Assembly: GCF_014208105.1 (NCBI RefSeq)
Contig: NZ_JACHMQ010000001.1
Coordinates: 7,006,001 to 7,070,000, forward strand
DNA length: 64,000 nt
Source of the DNA: Actinomadura coerulea
Lineage (GTDB): Bacteria; Actinomycetota; Actinomycetes; Streptosporangiales; Streptosporangiaceae
Direction of reading: 5' to 3'
The number at the start of each line of letters is the position of its first letter. Positions within the stretch are counted from its first letter, which is position 1. The position numbers were made by a program, and so were the translations under genes. The notes under the pieces are model-generated. The model did no database searches. It saw only the letters and a list, made by a program, of their open reading frames with translations, and had not been told where the DNA came from. Below, in pieces: positions 29,242 to 37,315 of this stretch.

Positions 29242-31551
29242 ATGGCGCGTTTCCTGGAGGCACTCGGACGGCTCTGCGTGCGACGGCGCCGCGCGGTGTT
29301 CGAGCTCTGGGTCGCCGTGATGCTCGGCGCGGGCGTCCTCGGCCTGACGCACGGGGGGATGTTCGTCCAGCAGAGCACACTGCCGGGCACCGAGACCCAG
29401 CGCGCCCTCGACACGCTCGGGCAGGACTTCCCCGCGATGACCGGGCCGACCGCGACCGTGGTGTTCCATGAGACGCGCCAGGCGAGTCCCGCCGACTGGA
29501 GGGTCGCGCTGACCGTCGGCCAGTCGATCGAGAACATCTCGAAGCTGGACCGGGTGGCGTTCGTCGAGAACCCCTACGCGCAGGGGATGGGCGGGCTGAA
29601 GGACGACGCCGCCGTCGTGGTCAGGCTCAACTTCGCCGGCACGATGAGCGACGTCGGCCACGCGGACCTCGACGCGCTGAACCGGGCCGTGGAGCCCGCG
29701 CGGATGGCCGGGCTGGAGGTGAAGTTCGGCGGGATCGTCGCGATGATCCTCAACCAGCCGAAGGGCGGGCCGCAGGAGGGCGTCGGGATCCTGCTGGCGA
29801 TGCTGGTCCTGCTGCTGGCGTTCGGCTCGTTCCTCGCCGCGGGCATCCCGATCGTGGTGTCGCTGTGCGGGATGGCGGTGGCGTACTCGCTGATCCACTT
29901 CCTGGCGTCGATGTTCCAGATCGCGCCGACCGCGCCGATGGTCGCCGCCATGCTCGGCATCGGCGCCGGGATCGACTACGCCCTGTTCATCGTGACGCGC
30001 TACCGGCAGCAGCTCGCCGAGGGCGACGACGCCGAGACCGCGGTCGGGCGCGCCATGGCCCACTCGGGCCACGCGGTCGTGTTCGCCGGCGGCACCGTCG
30101 TGTTCGCGATCTGCGGGCTGTTCCTGTCCGGGATCGCCTTCATCGGACGCATCGGGATCGCCGCCGCGCTGGCCGTCGCCATCATGGTCGCCGCGGCGCT
30201 GACCCTTCTCCCCGCCGTCCTCGGCGCGCTGGGCCCGCGGATCGACCGGTACCGCCTGCCCCGGGTGCGCCCGGACCGCGCTTCCGCCCGCTGGACGGCC
30301 TGGGGGCGCCACGTCGACCGCCACGCCTGGCCGTACGCGATCGTCGCGACGCTCGTCCTGCTGACGCTGTCCGTGCCGACGCTCAGCCTGCGGTTCGGGG
30401 TGATGGCCGACAGCATGTCGTCCCCGAAGATGGAGACGCGGCAGGCCTACGACATCGTCGCCGAGGAGTTCGGCGCGGGCCATTACAGCCCGTTCATCGT
30501 GGTCGCGAAGGTGCCGGGCGAGGAGAGGCGCACCAGGCCGAAGCGCGTGGTCCCGACCGTGAAGGGGCGCGAGGGGCTGTCCGGCCTGACGGGCCCGGCG
30601 GCCTCCGCGCCGAGCCCGCCACCGGAGCCGGCCCGTCCCAAGGGGGCGCCCGACACGACCAAGAAGCCCGACAAGCGGGCGGTCCTGCTCGGTCAGGAAC
30701 TGCGGCAGAAGCTCTCCGAGGTGCCCGGCGTGGTGTTCACCGGGGAGCCGATCGTGACCGGGACGACGACGATCGTGCAGGTCGTCCCGCGGGACGCGCC
30801 GCACGCCGCGTCGACCACCGATCTCGTCCACCGCCTGCGGAACGTGGAGATCCGCGAGGTGCGGGCCGCGCATCCGGGCAGCCGGATCTACCTCGGCGGG
30901 GAGAACCCGGCGATCATCGACATCGCCGCCACGGTCGGGGACCGGATGCCGATCGTCGTCGTCGCGGTGGTGGGCGTCGCCCTCCTGCTGCTCGTCGTCG
31001 CGTTCCGGTCGCTGATCGTCCCGGTGAAGGCCGCGCTGATGAACCTGCTGTCGATCGGCGCGTCGTTCGGCGTCGTCACGGCCGTCTTCCAGTGGGGCTG
31101 GGGCGTCGAGCTGCTCGGCGTCGACCAGGCCATCCCCATCATGTCGTTCATCCCGCTGTTCATGTTCGCCCTGATCTTCGGGCTGTCCATGGACTACGAG
31201 GTCTTCCTGCTGTCGCGGATCAAGGAGGAGTACGACCGGACGGGCGATCCGCACGAGTCCGTCGTGACCGGCATCGGGGCCACCGCCCGCCTCATCACCT
31301 CGGCCGCCCTCATCATGATCTTCGTGTTCGCCAGCTTCGTCCCGCAGCCGGACCCGATGGTGAAGATGATGGCGCTCGGGCTGGCCGTCGCGGTCGCCAT
31401 GGACGCCACGATCGTGCGCCTCATGCTCGTCCCGGCGCTGATGAGCCTGCTCGGCCACGCCAACTGGTGGTGGCCGGGCCGTTCGCGTCCGGTCGCGCCG
31501 CCGCCCCCGGAACCCGTCCCCGAGCAGCTGGAGCTGGAGCTCACGACCTGA
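29242..31551 (+). CDS. MMPL family RND transporter
   Basis: A 769-residue exporter with 11-12 predicted helices in two halves, each with a large external loop. The proton-relay Asp-Tyr pairs are seen in GIDYALFIVTRYRQQL (helix 4) and SMDYEVFLLSRIKEEY (helix 10). Family members export lipids or hydrophobic drugs across the inner membrane. The second external loop contains an unusual Pro/Lys-rich insert (PSPPPEPARPKGAPDTTKKP). ATG 29242 is chosen because it directly precedes the first helix; upstream in-frame sequence is the operator. Regulation by the divergent TetR is likely. Confidence 0.9.
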   Translation: MARFLEALGRLCVRRRRAVFELWVAVMLGAGVLGLTHGGMFVQQSTLPGTETQRALDTLGQDFPAMTGPTATVVFHETRQASPADWRVALTVGQSIENISKLDRVAFVENPYAQGMGGLKDDAAVVVRLNFAGTMSDVGHADLDALNRAVEPARMAGLEVKFGGIVAMILNQPKGGPQEGVGILLAMLVLLLAFGSFLAAGIPIVVSLCGMAVAYSLIHFLASMFQIAPTAPMVAAMLGIGAGIDYALFIVTRYRQQLAEGDDAETAVGRAMAHSGHAVVFAGGTVVFAICGLFLSGIAFIGRIGIAAALAVAIMVAAALTLLPAVLGALGPRIDRYRLPRVRPDRASARWTAWGRHVDRHAWPYAIVATLVLLTLSVPTLSLRFGVMADSMSSPKMETRQAYDIVAEEFGAGHYSPFIVVAKVPGEERRTRPKRVVPTVKGREGLSGLTGPAASAPSPPPEPARPKGAPDTTKKPDKRAVLLGQELRQKLSEVPGVVFTGEPIVTGTTTIVQVVPRDAPHAASTTDLVHRLRNVEIREVRAAHPGSRIYLGGENPAIIDIAATVGDRMPIVVVAVVGVALLLLVVAFRSLIVPVKAALMNLLSIGASFGVVTAVFQWGWGVELLGVDQAIPIMSFIPLFMFALIFGLSMDYEVFLLSRIKEEYDRTGDPHESVVTGIGATARLITSAALIMIFVFASFVPQPDPMVKMMALGLAVAVAMDATIVRLMLVPALMSLLGHANWWWPGRSRPVAPPPPEPVPEQLELELTT

Positions 31552-31561
31552 CCGCGGCCGG

Positions 31562-31951
31562 CTAGGGGATCTGCTCCACGCGGACGCCCGGCACGGACGC
31601 GTAGAGACCGGGCTCGGCGGTGATCAGGGGCCAGCGGCGCCACCGGGCCGACCACGCCGCCTGGGCGGCGTCCATGCCGAGGTTCGGGATCGTGGTGACG
31701 AGCAGGCCCGTCTGCTGGGCGATCACGTCGTCGAGGTCGTCGACGTGCACGACCTGCATGCCGGGAAGGCGCTCCAGCACGGCGCGGCCGTGGTCGGGAA
31801 CGAGCTGCCAGGCGCGGGCGAGCGACGTCGCGGGGATGACGATGGTGGCGTGCTGGGCGATGGACGCCCGGAGCCGGGCGCGGACGTAGACGGTCTTGCC
31901 GGTGGCGAGGTCCAGGAGGGCTGTCGCGTCGAAGACGTGACCGGTGATCAC
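31562..31951 (-). CDS. PIN-domain toxin, VapC-like
   Basis: A 129-residue protein whose N terminus GHVFDATALLDLATG matches the first acidic strand of PIN RNases, with later acidic residues in VVHVDDLDDVI, LGMDAAQAAW and LITAEPGLY. PIN toxins cleave RNA with Mg2+. The match is weaker than for typical VapC, so the catalytic set needs alignment. GTG 31951 overlaps the stop of the upstream antitoxin gene by 4 bp (GTGA), which strongly supports a toxin-antitoxin operon. Confidence 0.7.
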   Translation of the reverse strand: MITGHVFDATALLDLATGKTVYVRARLRASIAQHATIVIPATSLARAWQLVPDHGRAVLERLPGMQVVHVDDLDDVIAQQTGLLVTTIPNLGMDAAQAAWSARWRRWPLITAEPGLYASVPGVRVEQIP

Positions 31952-32187
31952 GCGACGTCCCGGCGGGACGAGGGGCCGCCCTCGACCAGCCGGTCGACCA
32001 TGGCCTGCTCGTCGGGGCTCGGCGGCCCGAACAGGTCGTCGATCGTGGAGGCGTCCCGCAGGTAGGCCAGCTTCAGCCGCGCGCCGTCCGCCAGGAACCC
32101 CGACACCGAGGCGATCTTCTTGTCCTCGGCGAGCCCCTGGAGCGTGGCGGCAAGCTCGTCGGGCAGCGTGATGTTGAGTCTCGCCAT
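31948..32187 (-). CDS. Ribbon-helix-helix antitoxin, VapB-like
   Basis: A 79-residue protein. The first 25 residues (ARLNITLPDELAATLQGLAE) form a ribbon-helix-helix DNA-binding domain, and the acidic C-terminal part (DASTIDDLFGPPSPDEQAMV) would bind the toxin. Start ATG 32187. A 28-bp perfect palindrome lies 11 bp upstream, so autoregulation with the toxin is expected. Confidence 0.8.
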   Translation of the reverse strand: MARLNITLPDELAATLQGLAEDKKIASVSGFLADGARLKLAYLRDASTIDDLFGPPSPDEQAMVDRLVEGGPSSRRDVA

Positions 32188-32198
32188 GGGGCACACGA

Positions 32199-32226
32199 TA
32201 CACACTCGGAGGCCTCCGAGTGTGTA
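32199..32226. promoter_or_regulatory. 28-bp perfect palindrome, VapBC-like operator
   Basis: Each arm is 14 bp (TACACACTCGGAGG and its exact reverse complement) with no spacer, centred at 32212/32213. The arms contain CACTCGGAG half-sites. A further partial copy (TACTCGGG) follows at 32225-32232. Confidence 0.85.
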
Positions 32227-32341
32227 CTCGGGTCGTCCCGGCTTCCGCGGAACGCGGGCCGCGGGACGGGCGGCGGCGAAGTGTCGATCCGGCGGGAGGC
32301 CGTTCGTGTAGAGGGCGGAACATCGGTACCGGAAGAGGACG

Positions 32342-33193
32342 GTGAGCGAGATGGACGAAGTCCGGACGCTGGTCGACGGCCGCGGACTGGTCGAGTCGCC
32401 GCGCTGGCACGGCGACAGGTTGTACTTCTCGGACTGGACCGCGGGCGAGGTCGTCGCGGTCGGGCAGGACGGCGCGAGCGAGGTGGTGGCGCGGGTGGAG
32501 TCGCTCCCGCTGTGCACCGCGTGGCTGCCGGACGGCCGGATGGTGATCGTCTCGTCGCCGGACGGACGGCTGCTGCGCCGGGAACCGGACGGCTCCCTGG
32601 CCACCCACGCCGACCTGGGCCGGCCCGGCTGGAACGACGTCGTCGCCGACGGGCGCGGCAACGTCTACGTCAACCGGCCCGGCTTCGACCCGATGGCCGG
32701 GGAGGAGTTCGCGCCCGGGGCGGTCGCTCTGGTGCGCCCGGACGGCTCCGTGCGGGAGGCGGCGGGCGGCATCGATTTCCCCAACGGCATGGCGGTGACG
32801 CCCGGCGACTCCACGCTGATCGTCGCGGACTCCTACGGCGGCCGCCTGGAGGCCTTCGACATCGGCGCGGACGGGGAGCTGTCCGGCCGCCGGACCTGGG
32901 CGGACCTCGGTGACGGCGTACCGGACGGCATCTGCGTGGACGCGGAGAACGCCGTCTGGTACGCCGACGTCCCCAACCGGCGGTGCGTGCGCGTCGCGGA
33001 GGGCGGCGCGGTGCTGCGCGTCGTCGACCTCGACCGCGGGGGCTTCGCCTGCGTCCTGGGCGGGCCGGGCGGGACCACCCTGTTCGTCACGGCCGCCGAA
33101 TGGCGCGGGATGACCGAGCCCGAGCCGGTGGCGCCCGGCAGCGGCCGGGTGTTCGCCGTCGAGGTCGACGTCCCGGGCGCCGGCCGGCCCTGA
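32342..33193 (+). CDS. SMP-30/gluconolactonase-like beta-propeller protein
   Basis: About 283 residues forming a six-bladed beta-propeller. The metal-site residues are expected in VESPRWHGDRLYFSDW (Glu), GWNDVVADGRGNVYV (Asn-Asp) and IVADSYGGRLEAF (Asp); PNGMAVTPGDSTLIVADS is the most typical stretch. Members hydrolyse lactones such as gluconolactone. GTG 32342 follows GAGGA; ATG 32351 is an alternative. Adjacent to bluB, but with no metabolic link seen. Confidence 0.85.
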   Translation: MSEMDEVRTLVDGRGLVESPRWHGDRLYFSDWTAGEVVAVGQDGASEVVARVESLPLCTAWLPDGRMVIVSSPDGRLLRREPDGSLATHADLGRPGWNDVVADGRGNVYVNRPGFDPMAGEEFAPGAVALVRPDGSVREAAGGIDFPNGMAVTPGDSTLIVADSYGGRLEAFDIGADGELSGRRTWADLGDGVPDGICVDAENAVWYADVPNRRCVRVAEGGAVLRVVDLDRGGFACVLGGPGGTTLFVTAAEWRGMTEPEPVAPGSGRVFAVEVDVPGAGRP

Positions 33194-33246
33194 CCGTCCC
33201 GCCCGGCGGGGCGGCCGGGTCACCGGCGTGGGCACAATCGCCTGCC

Positions 33247-33876
33247 ATGGAGATCTACGACGCCATCCACCGCCGCCGCGACGTGCGCGGCGAGTTCACC
33301 GGGGAGCCCATACCCCGGGACGTCCTCGACCGGGTGCTGGAGGCCGCGCACGCCGCGCCGAGCGTCGGGCTGTCCCAGCCGTGGGACTTCGTGCTCGTGG
33401 GAGACCCGGGGATCCGGCGGGCCTTCCACGAGCACGTCCAGTCGGAACGCGCCGCCTTCGCCGCCACCCTGACGGGAGCCGCCGCCGAGCGGTTCGCCCG
33501 GATCAAGATCGACGGCATCCTGGAGTCCAGCCTGTCGGTCGTGGTCACCTACGATCCCGAGCGCGGCGGCCCCGCGGTCCTGGGGCGGCACGCGATCGCC
33601 GACGCGGGGCTGTACTCGGTGTGCCTGGCGATCCAGAACCTGTGGCTCGCCGCCACCGCCGAGGGCCTCGGCGTCGGGTGGGTGTCGTTCTACCGGGAGC
33701 CGCACCTGCGCGGCCTGCTCGGCATCCCGGAGGCGATCCGCCCGGTCGCCTGGCTCTGCCTCGGCCCCGTCACCCACCTGGAACCGGTTCCGGATCTCGA
33801 GCGGCATGGCTGGCGGCGCCGCAGGCCGCTGGACGCCGCCGTCCACCACGATCGCTGGAGGGAGCCGGCGGGCTGA
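33247..33876 (+). CDS. bluB: 5,6-Dimethylbenzimidazole synthase BluB
   Basis: BluB breaks down reduced FMN with oxygen to give 5,6-dimethylbenzimidazole, the lower ligand of vitamin B12. The 209-residue nitroreductase-fold protein has RRRDVRGEFTGEPIP, AAPSVGLSQPWDFVLV and the C-terminal GVGWVSFYREPHLRGLLGIP, all BluB-like. No other cobalamin genes and no cobalamin riboswitch are seen around it. Its last 107 bp overlap the 3' end of the convergent mannosyltransferase gene. Confidence 0.9.
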   Translation: MEIYDAIHRRRDVRGEFTGEPIPRDVLDRVLEAAHAAPSVGLSQPWDFVLVGDPGIRRAFHEHVQSERAAFAATLTGAAAERFARIKIDGILESSLSVVVTYDPERGGPAVLGRHAIADAGLYSVCLAIQNLWLAATAEGLGVGWVSFYREPHLRGLLGIPEAIRPVAWLCLGPVTHLEPVPDLERHGWRRRRPLDAAVHHDRWREPAG

Positions 33877-34954
33877 CCCGCAGGCGGATCGCCGTGTACG
33901 CCAGGAAGGCCAGGCCCGCCAGCAGGTAGCAGTTGGCGACCGGGGTCAGGACGTGGAAGCCGTACTCGCGCGGGTCGCCGCCGTGGGGCGTCCACCACAG
34001 GGGTGAGACGGCGAAGACGACGTAGGCGGCCAGGGCGCTCTTCCGGTGGCCGTTCCGGAGCAGCACCGCCAGCGCCGGGACGATCCACACCCAGTGGTGC
34101 GCCCAGGAGATCGGGGAGACGAGCAGGCCCGTCGCCCCGGTGGCCGCCGTCGCGGTCGGCCAGTCGCCTCTCCTGGCCCAGAGGGCGGCGATCGCGAGGC
34201 CGAAGACGGCGATGGTCAGAGGGATGGCCGTATACCAGTCGCCGACCTCGGCCGTTCCCCGCAATATGCGGGTCAGCGCGCCATAGGGGGACTGATTGCT
34301 GATGTAGGCGACGCCCACGCGCGAGGTGTCGTAGAAGGTGCGCGACCAATAGACGCGGGACGCCTCGGGGGCGACGGAAGAGGCGAGGAGAGTGCAGGCG
34401 GCGAAGGTCGCGGTGGCGGTGACCGCGTCCTTCGTCCGCCTGCCCAGCAGGAGCAGGACGACGAAGACGGCCGGCGTCAGTTTGACCGCCGTGGCGATGC
34501 CGATGCCGATTCCGGCCGGGCGGCCGCGCGCGACTCGATCCACGTCCGCGAGGACCAGGGCGAGCAGGACGAGGTTGACCTGCCCGAGGAAGAACGACTG
34601 CCAGACCGGTTGGAGGAGAAGGCCCGCCGCCACCACGGCCACGAGGGGCGCTCTGCGGCCGGCCATTCTCAGCGTCAGCGCGCATGCCCAGACGAAAGCC
34701 GCCAGGGAGGACAGTTGCCACAGCATGCGGGCGACGCCGAGCGGCAGGGCGGCCAGGGGGGTGAACAGTGCGGCCATGAAAGGCGTATTGGTGAAGTAGT
34801 GCCCGGCGAGCTGTTCCCGGTAAAGGTGCGCTCCGTCCGTCAGGGCTTGCCCGCCGAGCCGGTAGATGCGGAAATCCAGCGAGTCGTAGGCGGCGGAGAA
34901 GACGACGATTCCGAGGACTTCGACGGCCAGAACGAGAGATGCCCAGCGCTTCAT
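33770..34954 (-). CDS. GT87 family polyprenyl-phosphate-mannose-dependent mannosyltransferase
   Basis: A 394-residue protein with about ten membrane helices. The first external loop keeps the catalytic Asp (SAAYDSLDFRIYRLGGQAL) and the later SFFLGQVNLVLLALVLADV is a hallmark of the GT87/DUF2029 family, which includes mycobacterial PimE and lipoarabinomannan mannosyltransferases. It would add mannose to a lipid on the outer face of the membrane; the acceptor is unknown. ATG 34954 starts at the first helix. The C terminus is convergent with, and overlaps, bluB. Confidence 0.85.
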   Translation of the reverse strand: MKRWASLVLAVEVLGIVVFSAAYDSLDFRIYRLGGQALTDGAHLYREQLAGHYFTNTPFMAALFTPLAALPLGVARMLWQLSSLAAFVWACALTLRMAGRRAPLVAVVAAGLLLQPVWQSFFLGQVNLVLLALVLADVDRVARGRPAGIGIGIATAVKLTPAVFVVLLLLGRRTKDAVTATATFAACTLLASSVAPEASRVYWSRTFYDTSRVGVAYISNQSPYGALTRILRGTAEVGDWYTAIPLTIAVFGLAIAALWARRGDWPTATAATGATGLLVSPISWAHHWVWIVPALAVLLRNGHRKSALAAYVVFAVSPLWWTPHGGDPREYGFHVLTPVANCYLLAGLAFLAYTAIRLRVSPPAPSSDRGGRRRPAACGAASHAARDPEPVPGG

Positions 34955-35076
34955 GTGAGCGACGGTCTCGGTGGACGCGCCCGTCGCGCATCGGGCCGCC
35001 GGACACATTGGTGAAAGGCGCTCGTAGCCTGCGGGATTACGCCTCCGGGCCAATGTGCCGGGACGGGGGCGGCGGT

Positions 35077-35082
35077 TACGAT
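35077..35082 (+). promoter_or_regulatory. -10 box of the two-component operon (leaderless)
   Basis: TACGAT ends 6 nt before the ATG at 35089. No ribosome binding site lies between. Confidence 0.6.
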
Positions 35083-35088
35083 CGGCCC

Positions 35089-36219
35089 ATGTCAGCCCTG
35101 TCGGTGCGCCGCGTCAGCCGCGGCACGGGGACGGTCCTCGCCTGGTGCGGCGCCGCCGTGTACCCGGTGGTCCTGTTCCTCACGTTCTCCCATGGGCGGT
35201 CCGCCTTCCAGCAGTTGGAGATCCCCGTCGCGACCGGGCTCACGGTCCTCGTGCTGTCCCTGCTGCGGCGGCGGGCTCTCGCCGCCCACGCGCTCCTGCT
35301 CCTCGCCTGGATCTTCGCGCTACTGACGCTGCCGGTGGGGGCGGCCGCCGGCCTGCTGATCGTGATCACCGACGTCTCGTCCGGCTACATCGCGGCGACC
35401 CGCCCGCGGAAGGTCTCCGTCCCCGTCGTGGCCGCGACGTGCCTCTTCCAGGCGGCGGCCGTCGCCGCGTTCCTGCACGCCGACGAGATCCTGCTGATGA
35501 CGGTCCTGCTGGCCGCGGCCGTCACGTTCATGGCGGGGAACTCGGTCAGGACGCGGCGCGCGCACGCCGAGGCGATGCGGGAGCAGGCCACCGCGCGGGC
35601 CGTCGCGGCCGAGCGGCTCCGGATCGCGCGGGAGCTGCACGACATGGTCGCCCACAGCATCGGGATCATCGCGATCCAGGCGGGCGTGGGCGGACGGGTC
35701 ATCGGGACCCAGCCCGCCGAGGCCCGCAACGCGCTGGAGGCCATCGAGGCCACCAGCCGCGACACCCTGTCCGGGCTGCGCAGGATGCTCACCGCCCTCC
35801 GCAAGGACGACCCCGGCGCCGCGCCGCTCGGGCCCGCCCCCGGCCTGGACGACCTCGCCCGCCTCGCCGAGGCCGCGCGGGACGCGGGCGTCGCGGTCGA
35901 CGTCCTCACCTCGGGCGAGCCGAGGGCGCTCCCGCCGGACGTCGACCTGTCCGCCTACCGGATCGTCCAGGAGGCGGTCACGAACGTCGTCCGGCACGCG
36001 GGCACCGACCGCTGCCGGGTGACGGTCGGCTACGGCGACGGGGAGCTGTCCGTCGAGATCGAGGACGACGGGGACGGCGGCGTGGTCGGCACCGGGTACG
36101 GCCTCGTCGGGATGCGGGAGCGGGTCGCCCTGCTGCGCGGCGAGTTCGCCGCGGGCCCGCGGCCCGGCGGAGGGTTCCGGGTGGCGGCGCGGATCCCGGC
36201 GCCGGCGGCGGCCGCATGA
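35089..36219 (+). CDS. NarL-type sensor histidine kinase
   Basis: A 376-residue kinase with six predicted helices (residues 15-155), no periplasmic domain, and a HisKA_3 domain: the phospho-acceptor His is at about 184 in RELHDMVAHSIGIIAIQAGVG. The ATPase part has VTNVVRHAG (N box) and DDGDGG...GTGYGLVGMRERV (G boxes). Such kinases often sense membrane stress. It overlaps the response regulator by 4 bp (ATGA). Confidence 0.9.
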   Translation: MSALSVRRVSRGTGTVLAWCGAAVYPVVLFLTFSHGRSAFQQLEIPVATGLTVLVLSLLRRRALAAHALLLLAWIFALLTLPVGAAAGLLIVITDVSSGYIAATRPRKVSVPVVAATCLFQAAAVAAFLHADEILLMTVLLAAAVTFMAGNSVRTRRAHAEAMREQATARAVAAERLRIARELHDMVAHSIGIIAIQAGVGGRVIGTQPAEARNALEAIEATSRDTLSGLRRMLTALRKDDPGAAPLGPAPGLDDLARLAEAARDAGVAVDVLTSGEPRALPPDVDLSAYRIVQEAVTNVVRHAGTDRCRVTVGYGDGELSVEIEDDGDGGVVGTGYGLVGMRERVALLRGEFAAGPRPGGGFRVAARIPAPAAAA

Positions 36220-36893
36220 CGATCCGCGTCCTGCTGGCCGACGACCAGCCGCTGATCCGCGCCGGGCTGCGCGTCCTGATCGCCGACACCCCCGACCTGG
36301 AGATCGCGGGCGAGGCCGGGACCGGGGCCGAGGCGGTCGGGCTCGTGGCGGAGACGAGCCCGGACGTGGTCGTGATGGACATCCGCATGCCCGACATGGA
36401 CGGCATCGAGGCCACCCGCCGCATCCGCGGCGCGGGACCCGGCACCGCCCGCGTGCTGATGCTGACCACCTTCGACGACGACGACTACGTCTACGGCTCG
36501 CTCCGGGCGGGCGCCAGCGGGTTCCTCGTGAAGGACATGGCGCTGGAGGAGATCCTCGCGGCGATCCGCGTCGTCGCGGGCGGGGACGCCCTGATCGCGC
36601 CGAGCGTCACCCGGAGGCTGATCGAGGAGTTCGCGGCGCGTCCGCAACCGGCCGCCGGGAAGCCCCGCCGGGTGGAGGGCGTCACCGAGCGCGAGCTGGA
36701 GGTGCTGACCCTCGTCGGGCGCGGCCTGTCCAACCAGGAGATCGCCGCGGAACTGGTCATCAGCGTGGCCACCGCGAAGGCGCACGTCGCGCGGCTGCTC
36801 GCCAAGCTCGGCGCCCGCGACCGCGTCCAGCTCGTCATCATCGCCTACGAGTTCGGCCTCGTCGCGCCCCCTACGGGCGGTAGTACTACCTGA
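36216..36893 (+). CDS. NarL/LuxR-type response regulator
   Basis: A 225-residue regulator: receiver domain with phospho-acceptor Asp55 (VVVMDIRMPDMDG) and Lys in FLVKDMALEE, then a LuxR-type helix-turn-helix (GVTERELEVLTLVGRGLSNQ, EIAAELVISVATAKAHVARL). Partner of the kinase directly upstream. The target genes are not evident. Its last codons contain a 12-bp palindrome that is probably the operator of the downstream blaI gene. Confidence 0.9.
   Translation: MTIRVLLADDQPLIRAGLRVLIADTPDLEIAGEAGTGAEAVGLVAETSPDVVVMDIRMPDMDGIEATRRIRGAGPGTARVLMLTTFDDDDYVYGSLRAGASGFLVKDMALEEILAAIRVVAGGDALIAPSVTRRLIEEFAARPQPAAGKPRRVEGVTERELEVLTLVGRGLSNQEIAAELVISVATAKAHVARLLAKLGARDRVQLVIIAYEFGLVAPPTGGSTT
36879..36890. 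promoter_or_regulatory. Candidate BlaI operator inside the response-regulator 3' end
   Basis: GGTAGTACTACC is a perfect palindrome with GTAGTA/TACTAC half-sites, as reported for actinobacterial BlaI operators. It covers the last sense codons of the response regulator and lies 42 bp before the blaI start, at about the -35 region of the blaI promoter. Confidence 0.6.
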
Positions 36894-36918
36894 CGTGGTC
36901 AGTGCGGTGACCGTCGGA

Positions 36919-36924
36919 TAATCT
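36919..36924 (+). promoter_or_regulatory. -10 box of blaI (leaderless)
   Basis: TAATCT ends 7 nt before the GTG at 36932. Confidence 0.6.
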
Positions 36925-36931
36925 GGACCGC

Positions 36932-37315
36932 GTGAAGGGTCTGGGAGAGCTTGAACGCACGGTCATGGAGGTCCTGTGGGCGCGGCAGGAAGCCGGGCAC
37001 CCGGCGGCCACCGCGCGCGACGTCAGCCGTGCCCTCGCCGACGACCGGGACCTCGCGCACACCACGGTCATGACCGTCCTCGACAGGCTCGCGAAGAAGG
37101 GCTTCCTGGAACGCGAGCGGGACGGCCGCGCCTGGCGCTACCACCCCGTGGCGAGCCGCGAGATGTACGTCACCGAGCTGATGCTCGGGGCCCTGAACGA
37201 GACCGGTGACCGCGACGCGGCGCTCGCGCACTTCGTCCGCTCCGTGTCGCGAGACGAGATCGACGTGATCCGTGAGACCCTCGCGGGCCTCACCGGTAAG
37301 GAACCTCCGGCATGA
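36932..37315 (+). CDS. blaI: BlaI/MecI/CopY family repressor
   Basis: A 127-residue winged-helix repressor (LGELERTVMEVLWARQEAGH, AHTTVMTVLDRLAKKGFLER). In the classical system BlaI is cleaved when the BlaR1-type sensor detects beta-lactams. Here it precedes an M56 peptidase but no beta-lactamase is in the neighbourhood, so the regulon may be different, for example respiration genes as proposed in mycobacteria. It overlaps the M56 gene by 4 bp (ATGA). Confidence 0.9.
   Translation: MKGLGELERTVMEVLWARQEAGHPAATARDVSRALADDRDLAHTTVMTVLDRLAKKGFLERERDGRAWRYHPVASREMYVTELMLGALNETGDRDAALAHFVRSVSRDEIDVIRETLAGLTGKEPPA

Noticed and set aside
29170..31458. Reverse-strand frame of nearly 760 codons upstream of the TetR start
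   Set aside because: Antisense to the MMPL gene, rich in His/Arg/Gly, no start signal before 29169; the TetR part alone is real.
33194..33246. Cobalamin riboswitch before bluB
   Set aside because: Only 53 bp between genes and no B12-box sequence.
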